Of a stretch of DNA of 30,229 nt, positions 7,529 to 15,939 are shown piece after piece. The notes below the pieces were generated by a model. That model was not told the origin of the DNA. It ran no database searches and saw only the letters and a program-made list of their open reading frames with translations. Position numbers and translations under genes: made by a program. Position 1 is the first letter of the stretch. Every line of letters starts with the position of its first letter. The stretch lies in NCBI GenBank assembly GCA_026707185.1, contig JAPOXI010000036.1, positions 1-30,229 of the forward strand, in the 5' to 3' direction. Source of the DNA: Chloroflexota bacterium (GTDB taxonomy: Bacteria; Chloroflexota; UBA11872).

Positions 7529-8821
7529 TCATACGGCTTCGACGGTTTCGGCGCCGGTCAGCAGGCGAATCCAGGTGCGTCCGGGACGGAATTCGAGCGG
7601 GGAGCCGTCGGCATCGAAGAACTTGGTGACGTCGGTTTCGGAGGCACGGCGCCAGGTTCCGTCGAAACGCGCGCCGTCACGGAATAGGGACACGGGACCC
7701 TCGCCGGTCGTTCCTATCCAGACCGACTTGTTGCCGAGGTGGTCCTCGTCGTACTGGGTGACGCGGGCGGGGACCCACTGCGCGATGACGTTTTCAAACT
7801 CAAGCGCCTGGCCAGTGTGGGCGTCGATTTCCAGCGCGCCTCCCATGGAACGGCGCCAGCGGCGAGTCGACGTATCGAACTGGTACTCGGCCTGATAGGG
7901 ACCGCGAGGTCCCGCGGGAACGGTGAGGTTGGTGAGGGGGCCCAGAGAGGGCTCGACGTCGTAGAAGCGAAAGCCCTGGATTTCACGCCGTTCGGGATGC
8001 CGGCGGGCACCGACTTCGCGGAGCGCGGGAAGGCTGGCGTACATGTTGAAGGGGGCGGGACGGGCGGACACGCGGTAGTAGGGCGTGGTCTCGTCGTAAA
8101 AGAACTGATCGAGATCCGCCGCTGCGGAATTGCGCAGATCCCGCATGACGGGTGGACTGGCCCCGACGTGGGCGAAGAGGGCGTCGAACTGCTGGACGAG
8201 GTCGCGGTCGACGAAGCGGGAACTGCGGATTGGGCCGACTCGTTCGAGGTCGCTGTCCAGAAAAAACGCGGTGTAGCGGGTGACCGAGCCCTCAGTGACG
8301 TGCTCGTACACGACAGCCGCGGTTCCGAGACCACTCTGGGGTCGGGCCTCAATGGAGTTGTCGATCTTGACCGCGACGACACGCCGGGCTCTTGCGTTCG
8401 GGCTGATTTCGAGGCCCGTGAGCGGCGAAAGCAATGGCGGTGGCGTTGGGGTGGGCGACGGCGAAGGCGTTGGGGTAGGCGGCGGGGTGGTGGGCGTTGG
8501 CGCTGGCGAAGCCGTTGCTGCGTCGGCAGGCGGTGGGCGGGTCGGTCGAGGCGCAGCAACCGTGGGTTCCGGTGCGGCGGTGGACGCCGGCGGCGGCGGG
8601 ATTGGCGGTGAGGGGGCAACCGTTGCAGCCGGCGTGACGGGTGATGCGGCGCTCGCCGCAGTTTCCGACGTTGGAGCCGGAGGAGTCGATACGGGGGGCG
8701 CGGCCGGGGTGGGGGTTGGCGTCGGTGACGCAGACTCGCCGCAGGCGGCAACCAGAAGGGCGGTTCCGGCGGACAGAAGAAGTGCAAGGCGGCGCCGGGA
8801 AATGCGCGCCGGACTACGCAT
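7529..8821 (-). CDS. DUF3048-domain lipoprotein (YerB-like)
   Basis: The 430-residue protein begins with a basic stretch, a hydrophobic segment and the lipobox LVAAC, giving a lipidated C27. Residues 30-130 are a flexible Pro/Thr/Ala/Ser linker with repeated PT pairs. From about 132 (SPLTGLEI) it matches the N-terminal DUF3048 domain, with VVAVKIDN, ARPQSGL and GPIRSSR as recognisable landmarks. The C-terminal half corresponds to the second DUF3048 domain. It should sit on the outer face of the cytoplasmic membrane; the family's function is not established. I chose the ATG at 8821 because it directly precedes the signal peptide. A GTG three codons upstream with GGAAAG four bases before it is equally possible, while the longer frame to 9040 is unlikely. 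Confidence 0.85.
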   Translation of the reverse strand: MRSPARISRRRLALLLSAGTALLVAACGESASPTPTPTPAAPPVSTPPAPTSETAASAASPVTPAATVAPSPPIPPPPASTAAPEPTVAAPRPTRPPPADAATASPAPTPTTPPPTPTPSPSPTPTPPPLLSPLTGLEISPNARARRVVAVKIDNSIEARPQSGLGTAAVVYEHVTEGSVTRYTAFFLDSDLERVGPIRSSRFVDRDLVQQFDALFAHVGASPPVMRDLRNSAAADLDQFFYDETTPYYRVSARPAPFNMYASLPALREVGARRHPERREIQGFRFYDVEPSLGPLTNLTVPAGPRGPYQAEYQFDTSTRRWRRSMGGALEIDAHTGQALEFENVIAQWVPARVTQYDEDHLGNKSVWIGTTGEGPVSLFRDGARFDGTWRRASETDVTKFFDADGSPLEFRPGRTWIRLLTGAETVEAV

Positions 8822-8990
8822 GCGTGACACGCGACTTTCCGGTAGGCGGACGGATATGGCTACAGGATGCGGTGGGGGCGGTGGCGGTGCAACGACGGTC
8901 CGACAGGGAGCCCGATTCCCTGATGTTTGCACCCGCCGCCGAAGGCTGCGCCGCCTCAACTTGATCTGCTGCCGACTGGGCTCGGGGTTG

Positions 8991-9833
8991 CTAGGGCTGG
9001 CCGAAGGCGCGGCGGCAGGCGGCGGCGACGCGCGCGGCACCTTCGGTGATGGGCAGGGCGCGCAGGTCGTCGTTAAAGATCTCGACGCCGCCGGGGCCCT
9101 CGTAGCCCACGGCTTCGAGGGCAGCCAGGATGGCTGACAGATTCATCACGCCGTCGCCGGGGAGGCGTCGCACCGAGTCATCGAACGTGGTTGGGTCGCC
9201 GGGCGGGGCGTCGTTGAGGTGAACGTGGTTGATGGCGCGTCCGGCCAGGGCGATGTCCGCCAGTTCGCTATCGCCGCAGTGGAAGTGGTAGGTGTCGAAA
9301 AGGATGCCGACGTTGACGCGGCCGATGCGGTCGATCAGGTCCAGGGTTCCCTTGATACCGGAAAAGAGCTCGTACGGCTGCTCAGGCCAGATGTTGGGGC
9401 CGATGAATTCGAGGCTGAGCGCAACCCCGTCGCCAGCTGCGGTGTCGGCCACATCGCCGATGCGCATCGCGAGCAGATCCAACATCTCATCGCGGGGCAT
9501 GTCGACGCGGTTGGGCACGACGACGGCGGCAACGCGAGCGCCGAGGGCCGCGCCAAGCGCCGCGTTCTCCGCCACCTCACCCAGGCTGGCGTCGAATTCG
9601 GCGTAGGAGCCGATGACTTGCGCGCCGGCGCCCCAGGCGCCCGGTTGCAGGTCGCGGGATTCGAAGGCCTCGATTACGGCGTCTCGCCCGCTGGTGGTCT
9701 CAAGCGCGCGGGCGTTGGGCATGCTGAAGTCGGCGGCCTGAAAGCCGGCCGCCGCCGCCGCATCAAGGTAGGTCACGAGGTCGTCGACCTGCGCGACGGT
9801 GGCGGGATGAAGCCCGAGGATCAAGGACGGCAT
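8991..9833 (-). CDS. Sugar phosphate isomerase/epimerase-like TIM barrel (AP endonuclease family 2 fold)
   Basis: A 280-residue protein of the xylose-isomerase-like TIM-barrel family. The expected metal ligands are in place: E142 in SLEFIG, D180 and H183 in FDTYHFH, H205 in HVHLND and E251 in GGVEIF. These fit an isomerase or epimerase of a keto sugar or related compound such as an inosose or hydroxypyruvate; the specific substrate cannot be assigned. The ATG at 9833 has AGGAG ten bases upstream, so the 15-codon extension to 9878 is rejected. The gene is first in the minus-strand run that continues through the DUF3048 lipoprotein after a 169-base gap. Confidence 0.87.
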   Translation of the reverse strand: MPSLILGLHPATVAQVDDLVTYLDAAAAAGFQAADFSMPNARALETTSGRDAVIEAFESRDLQPGAWGAGAQVIGSYAEFDASLGEVAENAALGAALGARVAAVVVPNRVDMPRDEMLDLLAMRIGDVADTAAGDGVALSLEFIGPNIWPEQPYELFSGIKGTLDLIDRIGRVNVGILFDTYHFHCGDSELADIALAGRAINHVHLNDAPPGDPTTFDDSVRRLPGDGVMNLSAILAALEAVGYEGPGGVEIFNDDLRALPITEGAARVAAACRRAFGQP

Positions 9834-10109
9834 GGTGAGTAGTCTCCTGGGTGCGAAGGGGGAGTATGCACTGCGCAACGTCGTATAAAGACTGAGACCT
9901 AAATCACCTTGTCCAACTGTAGTTGCACTAAGCAGGCATGCGGACGCCGCGAGTCTCCAGGCCTGCCTTTGTACCTCCGCGATCTCCAGATTTGCGACGA
10001 GCGGCCGATGCCACCTCCGGTTGCTTATATTCCGATTACCGACTCGGACGCCTAACGGTGTCCGGACTGGTCGGCGAGCTCTCTCTCAACGGCCCGGTTT
10101 CGCTTGGAC
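9834..10109. other. Intergenic stretch with small dyad
   Basis: No gene is supported here. It holds the ribosome site of the isomerase and, at 9914-9925, a short dyad CAACT-GT-AGTTG about 80 bases upstream of the isomerase start, a reasonable position for a repressor site but too short to be sure. A plus-strand frame at 9938-10135 has poor composition and no ribosome site. The stretch is visibly less GC-rich than the flanking genes. Confidence 0.4.
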
Positions 10110-10571
10110 CTAGGCTTGGTCTGCGACGGCATTAGCGAGTTGACGCAGAACTTGAAGGCGCAAGAGATCAGCCAGCGACTCTTCAGACGTCGTCGTGTCC
10201 GCTATCTGTTTTGCCATTAGTGCCGCGATAGCAATCCGAGACTTCATGTGGAGTGTGGCGCCCTCCGCTGCGGCGGCATAGAGGTGCCCAGCAGGCTTGG
10301 CTTCGGAAGTGTCGAGCACGGCGTCTCGGGCGCACTGCATCCCGTTCGCAACTAGGACCAATGCCAAGAGCTCCTCCGGGGTTGCCTGCACTCCGGGCGC
10401 AACTAGACCTTCAATATCAAACGGAATCCCGAGCTCGACTTCTGCTGCCCGTTCTGCGGTGGCGCACAGCACGAGACTCTCGACCAATTCCTCTAGGGCG
10501 GCGATGGCCATTCCTCCGAGCCCATCATGCTCACGATCGGGGGAGCTTGAACTTGGTAATGCTCCGGCCAC
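10110..10571 (-). CDS. Orphan helical protein of unknown function
   Basis: I do not recognise this 153-residue protein. It is mostly predicted helix, rich in Ala, Leu and Glu, with no signal peptide or membrane segment; the first 20 residues look disordered. The GTG start at 10571 is supported by AAAGG eight bases upstream, which makes it a better candidate than the overlapping plus-strand frames at 10253-10651 and 10297-10656. It lies alone, with about 100 bases to the next gene on one side and 276 on the other. Base composition and codon choice are less GC-biased than in neighbouring genes, so it may have been acquired recently. Confidence 0.55.
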   Translation of the reverse strand: MAGALPSSSSPDREHDGLGGMAIAALEELVESLVLCATAERAAEVELGIPFDIEGLVAPGVQATPEELLALVLVANGMQCARDAVLDTSEAKPAGHLYAAAAEGATLHMKSRIAIAALMAKQIADTTTSEESLADLLRLQVLRQLANAVADQA

Positions 10572-10669
10572 ATCAGTTGCCTTTCGAAGATATGACTTGG
10601 AAGGGTCAAAACAGGCTGACTTTGCCGACCCAGCTGCCGAGCTTCAACTAGATTGAGCGCTTACATCCG

Positions 10670-12241
10670 TCAGCGGTCGCGGCCGGTGGCGCCGTGCAGG
10701 GCTTCGCGAACGACGATGTCGTCGATCAGGCGCTCGACCGGCGCCAGGTCATCGGTGTAGACGGTTTCGGCGCGGTTGATTTCGCGAAGTTCCCAGGGAC
10801 GTTCCGCGATTTCGGCCAGCCAGGGCACGCCGTCCGTTGCAGCGCGCACCTGGTCACCCGTGATCGGCGTGAGCGAGCCATAGACCAGGCTGTTGTTGAA
10901 GCCGGAGGGCAAATCGATCACGTAGACGTGCGGGAAGACGGAGCGCATCGTCTCTGACAGGACCTCCACCAACCGGAAGTCGGTGGCGGTGCGGCCGGCG
11001 TTGAGAGCCACGACGCCCTTGTCCGTCAGGTGCTCGCGGGCTGCGATGAAGAACTCCTGCGTGACCAGGTGGAAGGGGATGTAGGGCTGACGGTAGGCGT
11101 CGACGGCGATGACGTCGTAGCGCCGGTCGACGCGTTGCAGGAAGGTCCGGCCGTCCTCGGCGTAGGTCTTGAGGTTGGGTTCGTTCATGTCAAAGTACTT
11201 GCGGCCGAGGTCGATAACGCGGTCGTCGATCTCGACGCCGTCGATGGCGACGTCGTCACCGAAAATCGTTGTGTACTGCTTGGACACGGTGCCACCGCCG
11301 AGACCGATGATGAGGAGCGAATCGACATCGTCAGGCTGCTGCCCGCCGATGATGGGTGCGAGCAGAAAGTAGTCCCAGGGACCGTTCGTGAGCAGGCGGT
11401 CGGGGTGATAGATGGAGTGGGTGCCAATGCCCTCGTTGAGGACCAGGCGCCGGCCGATGTTGGGGCTGTCGATAACCTGAAAGAACTGCAGGGCGGATTC
11501 GCCTTCCACCAAAAGGCCATCGGCGGGGCGGACGGGGCCTGGGTCAACCGCGACCCAGAGCACGACAAGAATGGCGAGCAGCACGACGTAGAGAAAGCGG
11601 CGGTAGAGGCGCGTGGTCGCGATGACTGACAGGCCCAGCAGCAGCACGGCGAAAATCAAGAAGGTCGAACGCGTGCCGACGGTTGGGATCAGCAGCAGGA
11701 CGGGAATAAACGCGCCAAGGATGCTGCCGACCGTGCTGACGGCGAAGACCTGGCCGGCACGCTTGCCGGCCTGCCGCACGTCGCTGGTTACCAGGCGGAT
11801 GGCGAAGGGCGAAACCATGCCCAGCATGGTGAGCGGGACTGCGAGCAACAACAGCACGCCGACAAGCGAGCCGAAGAAGAGACCGCCATTCAGGGACGCG
11901 ATGGCCTGCGACGAGACGGACAGCACCGGCTTGGACATGAACGGCACAAGGCCAACGAGAAACGCGCCGATTCCGACGATGTGATACAGGGTGTCCTCGT
12001 AAGGCCGCCGGTCGGCCAGGCGTCCACCGATCCAGTAGCCGATGGACAGATAGAACAGGGTCAGGCCGATGACAACGGCCCAGATGATGATGCTGGTACC
12101 GAAGAAGGGGGCCAGGAGGCGCGAGGCGCTGATCTCAACGGCCAGCACCGACATGCCGGAGAAAAAGGCAACCGTGAGGACCAGCCAGGTGCGAGCATTC
12201 CCGATGGGCTGCGGCGATGGCGGGTCAGTCGTGCTCGACAC
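10670..12241 (-). CDS. Membrane-fused spermidine synthase-like protein (fused MFS/spermidine synthase type)
   Basis: The 523-residue protein joins a membrane half (about 7 helices, residues 19-235) to a cytosolic class I methyltransferase-fold domain (about 245-520). The latter carries the spermidine synthase signatures GLGGGT at 313-318, the acidic GVEIDD at 335-340, EDGR at 362-365 and D381 in VDAY, where soluble enzymes have the catalytic Asp. The family is expected to bind decarboxylated S-adenosylmethionine or a related compound, but the fused versions are poorly characterised and may not make spermidine. I favour the GTG at 12241, with AGGAG just upstream; a TTG at 12253 is the alternative. 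It follows the gamma-glutamyltransferase by 66 bases on the same strand. Confidence 0.86.
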   Translation of the reverse strand: MSSTTDPPSPQPIGNARTWLVLTVAFFSGMSVLAVEISASRLLAPFFGTSIIIWAVVIGLTLFYLSIGYWIGGRLADRRPYEDTLYHIVGIGAFLVGLVPFMSKPVLSVSSQAIASLNGGLFFGSLVGVLLLLAVPLTMLGMVSPFAIRLVTSDVRQAGKRAGQVFAVSTVGSILGAFIPVLLLIPTVGTRSTFLIFAVLLLGLSVIATTRLYRRFLYVVLLAILVVLWVAVDPGPVRPADGLLVEGESALQFFQVIDSPNIGRRLVLNEGIGTHSIYHPDRLLTNGPWDYFLLAPIIGGQQPDDVDSLLIIGLGGGTVSKQYTTIFGDDVAIDGVEIDDRVIDLGRKYFDMNEPNLKTYAEDGRTFLQRVDRRYDVIAVDAYRQPYIPFHLVTQEFFIAAREHLTDKGVVALNAGRTATDFRLVEVLSETMRSVFPHVYVIDLPSGFNNSLVYGSLTPITGDQVRAATDGVPWLAEIAERPWELREINRAETVYTDDLAPVERLIDDIVVREALHGATGRDR

Positions 12242-12307
12242 GCGGCTCCTCAACTCAGCCTGAGCGACGCGGGGTCCGATGCAGGCAGTGCATATTCGCG
12301 GACGTCA

Positions 12308-13906
12308 CTAAAACCCGAGCACCTGACCGTGCCAGCGCGGGTCAGTGGCACCGATCCGTGCGCCCGTATCCGGATCGAGCATAACGCCTTGGGCGCGCGA
12401 GTAGACGCTAAAGGGCGCTTCACGGCGGACGGCGTGACCGCGGTTCTCCAGGTCGGTGATTACGGCGGGATCGAATCGGTCTTCGAGCATGAGGTCGCCG
12501 GTGTCCTCGTCGTGGTACCAGCGGGGCGCATCAATGGCGGCCTGCCAATGCATGCCGTGGTCAAAGACGTTGGAGATGACCTGGAAATTGGTCTGGACCT
12601 GGTACTGACCGCCGGGCGCGGAGCCGAGGAGCAGGAGTTGGTCCTCTCGCTTGACCATAAAGGTGTTGAGGGTATGGATTGGCCGCTTGCCTCCGTGGAA
12701 CACGTTGGGACTGGCGGGATCCAGCGAGAAGCCGCGCATGCGATTGTTGAGCAGGACGCCGGTTCCGGGCACCACGTAGCACGAGCCAAAGCTGGTAAAG
12801 ACGCTCTGAATGAAGGTGATGGCGTTGCCAACTTCGTCGACCGCGGAGACGGCGGTGGTGTCGCCGCCGACGGCGCTGGGATCGCCGGCGGACACGTGCT
12901 GGGCGGCGCGGACGGGGTCGATGGACATGCGCCGCTGCGCGGCGAACTCCTTGCCGAGCAGCCGGTTGATGGGGATGTCGCTCCAGTCCGGATCGCCGAC
13001 ATGGGCGAGGCGGTCGGCAAAGGCGGCTTTTTTGCATTCGGCCATGAGGTGGAGGACGTCGGCGCTGCCGAATTCAAGCGTTGACAGCTCAAAGCCCTCG
13101 GCGATGTTGAGCTGCTCGAGCAGAAGAAATCCCTGCGAGGGGAGGGGCTGCTCGAGGATTTCGAGGCCGCGGTAGTAGGCGCGCAGGGGCGGGAGGATCT
13201 CGCAGCTGTAGGCGGCGAGATCGCGGGGGGTAAACGCGCCGCCGTCGCGGGACGAGGCGCGGACGAGCGCCTCGGCGAATGGTCCCTTGTAGAAGGCGTC
13301 GGCCCCGCCATAGGCGATCTGTCGCAGCGTATCTGCGAGGTCAGACTGGTAAAGCAGCGAGCCGGGGCGGGGCGGGGCGCCGTTGGGCAGGAAGCTGCGC
13401 GCGCTGGCGGCGAACTGGGCGAGGGCGGGACCGGCGTTTGCGATGGCCTGGGCCGTGTCGGGGTCGACCGGTACGCCGCCGTGGGCATATTCGATGGCTG
13501 GACCAAGGGCGTCGGCCAGGCTCATCGAGCCGTAGTGGTCGAGAATGGTCTCCCACGCCTTGACGGCGCCGGGCACAGTGGCGGCGTTGAGGCCGATTGG
13601 GGGGATCTCGTCGCCGAAGTCAGCAAGCGTGAGCCCGGCGGGTGACGGGCCGCTGGCGTTGATCGCGACGGGGTCGTCGGCGCCGGCCGGGAGGCAGAGG
13701 GCGAATACATCCCCGCCCACGTGGTTGGTCCCGGGTTCGACGACGGCGATCACGGCGGCCGCCGTGATGACGGCGTCGAACGCGTTGCCGCCGTTGCGCA
13801 GGGTTCGCAGGCCGGCTTCAGTTGCCAGGGGGTGGCCGCTGGAGATCATGGCGCGCCCACCGATGACCGGTGGGCGCTGGGTGGTCCAGCGCGGGTTGGC
13901 GGTCAC
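12308..13906 (-). CDS. Gamma-glutamyltransferase family protein (Ntn hydrolase)
   Basis: A 532-residue proenzyme of the gamma-glutamyltranspeptidase family, which cleaves itself and then hydrolyses or transfers gamma-glutamyl groups. The expected nucleophile is T350 in GGDTTAVSAVD, giving a large subunit of about 349 and a small one of about 183 residues. Other landmarks are AMISSGHPLATEAG near the start, LPSQGF at 255-260, and GSAPGGQYQ near 428-436. There is no signal peptide, unlike classical periplasmic GGT, so the enzyme is probably cytoplasmic and could be an acylase-type or glutathione hydrolase-like member. GTG start; ribosome site weak. It begins 59 bases after dnaN stops. Confidence 0.9.
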   Translation of the reverse strand: MTANPRWTTQRPPVIGGRAMISSGHPLATEAGLRTLRNGGNAFDAVITAAAVIAVVEPGTNHVGGDVFALCLPAGADDPVAINASGPSPAGLTLADFGDEIPPIGLNAATVPGAVKAWETILDHYGSMSLADALGPAIEYAHGGVPVDPDTAQAIANAGPALAQFAASARSFLPNGAPPRPGSLLYQSDLADTLRQIAYGGADAFYKGPFAEALVRASSRDGGAFTPRDLAAYSCEILPPLRAYYRGLEILEQPLPSQGFLLLEQLNIAEGFELSTLEFGSADVLHLMAECKKAAFADRLAHVGDPDWSDIPINRLLGKEFAAQRRMSIDPVRAAQHVSAGDPSAVGGDTTAVSAVDEVGNAITFIQSVFTSFGSCYVVPGTGVLLNNRMRGFSLDPASPNVFHGGKRPIHTLNTFMVKREDQLLLLGSAPGGQYQVQTNFQVISNVFDHGMHWQAAIDAPRWYHDEDTGDLMLEDRFDPAVITDLENRGHAVRREAPFSVYSRAQGVMLDPDTGARIGATDPRWHGQVLGF

Positions 13907-13965
13907 GCCCGGGTGCTCAGCCTGATGAGGGACGCGAGGTCAGCAGCTGTTGAGATGGCGCCGAC

Positions 13966-15120
13966 CTAGGACACCGTGTGCATGGGCATGATGACGTGAC
14001 TGAACGACGGCATGTCGTCGCCGTCGTTGTCGACCTGGCGGACCAGACCGGGACTTGTGGGACCCGCCAGCGACAGCGACACGCGGTCTGAAGTGACGGT
14101 GCCCAGGCAGTCGGTGAGGAAGCGGTAGTTGAAGGCGATTTGCGCGCTGGTGCTCGTGCCGAAGACTTCGGCTTCGACCTCGCCCTGGTTTTCGCCGAGC
14201 TCGGCGGAATTGGCGGACAGGACCAGGCGGCCTCCGTCATCGTTGCCTTCGATGGTGGCCCTGATGACGTTCTGACCGTCGCGGGCAAAGAGGGCGGCGA
14301 TGCGGGTGGCCTGGGCGACGGCGGCTGTATCCGCGACGACGCGCGTTTCCATGTTGTCGGTGTCGGGGATCAGCTGCTGGTAGGCCGGAAATTGGCCGTC
14401 GATGAGCTGGGAGACGAGGGAAACGGCCCTGGTGCTGAAGCGGACCGAGGAGGCGTTGGCGGTGAGGCCAATGGTGACGGCGCCGGGGTCATCAGTGAGG
14501 ATGCGGGAGAGTTCGACCATGGCCGCGCGCGGAACCACGATCTGCGTCGGCTCGGACAGTCCTGTTTCGGCGGCGGCGCGACGGACGGCCAGGCGATAGC
14601 CGTCGGCGGCGGCCAGTTCAACGTAGTCGGGTCCGAAGGTCAGGCTGACGCCGGCCAGGACGGGCCGGCTGTCGTCCTGGGCCGCGGCTACGACGACCTG
14701 CTCGATGATGGATGTCCAGACGCCGGTGGGCATTTCGAGCTCGCGCTCCGCGTCGCCCTCGGGGATTGGGGGAAACTCGTCCGCGTCGATGCCCTTCATC
14801 TTGGCGCGAAAACGTCCGGAGGAGACCTCCAGGGTGTCGGTTTCGGCGTCGAGTTCAAGGGCGACGACGCCTTCGGGCAGCTGGCCGATGAAGTCGGAGA
14901 GGAGCCGCGCGGGGACGGTGATGGCGCCTTCGGCCTGGATGCTGGCCCCCGTCCAGACGGAGATCGCCATTTGCTGGTTCATGGCGGCGAGCTTGAGCCC
15001 GCCGTCTTCGGTCGCCAGCAGGACGTTGCTGAGCACGGGCAGCGGGCTGCGGGCGGCGACGGCCCGGCTCACGAGGCTCAACCCGCGGTTCAGGTTCTCT
15101 TGGAGGCAGGTGACGTTCAC
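13966..15120 (-). CDS. dnaN: DNA polymerase III subunit beta (sliding clamp)
   Basis: The 384-residue product is a three-domain beta clamp that encircles DNA as a dimer and tethers the replicative polymerase. It shows the typical start (NLNRGLSLVSRAVAARSPLPVL), the middle segment LAAADGYRLAVRR and the terminal VIMPM just before the stop. Length is within the family norm of about 370-390. The GTG at 15120 has GGAG eight bases upstream, so the 23-codon extension to 15189 is not used. A good sigma-70-type promoter lies upstream at 15211-15240. Unusually, the neighbours are not dnaA, recF or gyrB but a gamma-glutamyltransferase and, divergently, an ANTAR regulator. Confidence 0.95.
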   Translation of the reverse strand: MNVTCLQENLNRGLSLVSRAVAARSPLPVLSNVLLATEDGGLKLAAMNQQMAISVWTGASIQAEGAITVPARLLSDFIGQLPEGVVALELDAETDTLEVSSGRFRAKMKGIDADEFPPIPEGDAERELEMPTGVWTSIIEQVVVAAAQDDSRPVLAGVSLTFGPDYVELAAADGYRLAVRRAAAETGLSEPTQIVVPRAAMVELSRILTDDPGAVTIGLTANASSVRFSTRAVSLVSQLIDGQFPAYQQLIPDTDNMETRVVADTAAVAQATRIAALFARDGQNVIRATIEGNDDGGRLVLSANSAELGENQGEVEAEVFGTSTSAQIAFNYRFLTDCLGTVTSDRVSLSLAGPTSPGLVRQVDNDGDDMPSFSHVIMPMHTVS

Positions 15121-15210
15121 GCGGTGATCTCCGAAATCGTGGCAGCTATACCTATGGTGCGGGTCCAACCGGCGAGTGGTATCGCACATGTGGGGCGCCG
15201 CAGCCGGCGG

Positions 15211-15240
15211 ATACTAGATGTCGTACCAAGGCGAGGTCAA
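15211..15240 (-). promoter_or_regulatory. Sigma-70-type promoter of dnaN
   Basis: On the minus strand TTGACC (15235-15240) and TAGTAT (15211-15216) are separated by 18 bases, close to the -35/-10 consensus. Transcription would start near 15204, leaving an untranslated leader of about 84 bases before the GTG. No DnaA box is visible in this intergenic region. Confidence 0.5.
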
Positions 15241-15347
15241 TCTGCCGCCCGGCTCGGGATGCGTCCGGACTCGAGAGGCGCCGCTGGTAGGCTTGCCGGA
15301 TACGCTCGCATGGCGCGCGGGCAAGGACGCATCGGAAAGGAGCTCGC

Positions 15348-15920
15348 TTGAGCTTGCGAGTCATCGTCGCCGAGGACGAAACAATTATCCGGCTCGACCT
15401 CAAGGAGCGGCTGGAGGCCTCGGGTCACCAGGTTGTGGGCGAAGCAGGCGACGGCGAGAGCGCGGTACAAATGGCCCGCGAACTTCGGCCCGACCTTGTG
15501 GTGATGGACATCAAGATGCCCGGGGTGGACGGGATCGAGGCGGCGCGCACGCTCACGGCCGAGCACATCGCGCCGGTGGTGTTGGTGACGGCGCACGGCG
15601 AGCGCGAGCTGGTTGATCGTGCCAGCGACGTAGGCGTGATTGGGTATGTGCTCAAGCCACTGCGCGACCGGGACCTCGAGTCCGCGATCGCGGTGGCGAT
15701 TTCCCGGTACGGCGAGTTCGAGGCGGTCAGCCGTGACGTGCAGAACCTGACGGAGCAGCTGGAGACTCGCAAGGCTGTTGAGCGGGCCAAGGGACTGCTG
15801 ATGAACCGGCTGGGACTCTCGGAGCCTGACGCGTTCAAGCGGATTCAGAAGTTGAGCATGGACCGGCGTCGCTCGATGCGCGATATCGCCGAAGCGATCA
15901 TCCTGGCCGAAGAGATTTAG
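15348..15920 (+). CDS. ANTAR-domain response regulator (AmiR/NasR type)
   Basis: The 190-residue protein has a receiver domain (about 1-120) with the acidic pair E9/D10, phospho-acceptor D54, T81 and K103, a short coiled-coil linker (about 122-142), and a C-terminal ANTAR domain (about 138-190) containing RKAVERAKGLLM and SMRDIAEAII. ANTAR proteins bind paired stem-loops in nascent RNA and prevent termination, so this is a likely antiterminator activated by phosphorylation. No histidine kinase lies in the window. The TTG start follows a strong GGAAAGGAG; a second TTG two codons on is possible. The YfhO-family gene begins 20 bases downstream. Confidence 0.92.
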   Translation: MSLRVIVAEDETIIRLDLKERLEASGHQVVGEAGDGESAVQMARELRPDLVVMDIKMPGVDGIEAARTLTAEHIAPVVLVTAHGERELVDRASDVGVIGYVLKPLRDRDLESAIAVAISRYGEFEAVSRDVQNLTEQLETRKAVERAKGLLMNRLGLSEPDAFKRIQKLSMDRRRSMRDIAEAIILAEEI

Positions 15921-15939
15921 GGAGGCCCTCTCGACCCCC

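Noticed and set aside
9938..10135. 65-codon plus-strand frame in the gap before the orphan gene
   Set aside because: No ribosome site, odd composition, and it runs into the 3' end of the opposite-strand gene.
10253..10656. Two plus-strand frames overlapping the orphan gene
   Set aside because: The minus-strand frame has a good ribosome site and a more protein-like helical composition; the plus-strand ones are Arg/Pro/Ser-rich.
15121..15347. Replication origin beside dnaN
   Set aside because: No DnaA boxes or AT-rich unwinding region are visible, and neither dnaA nor recF is present.
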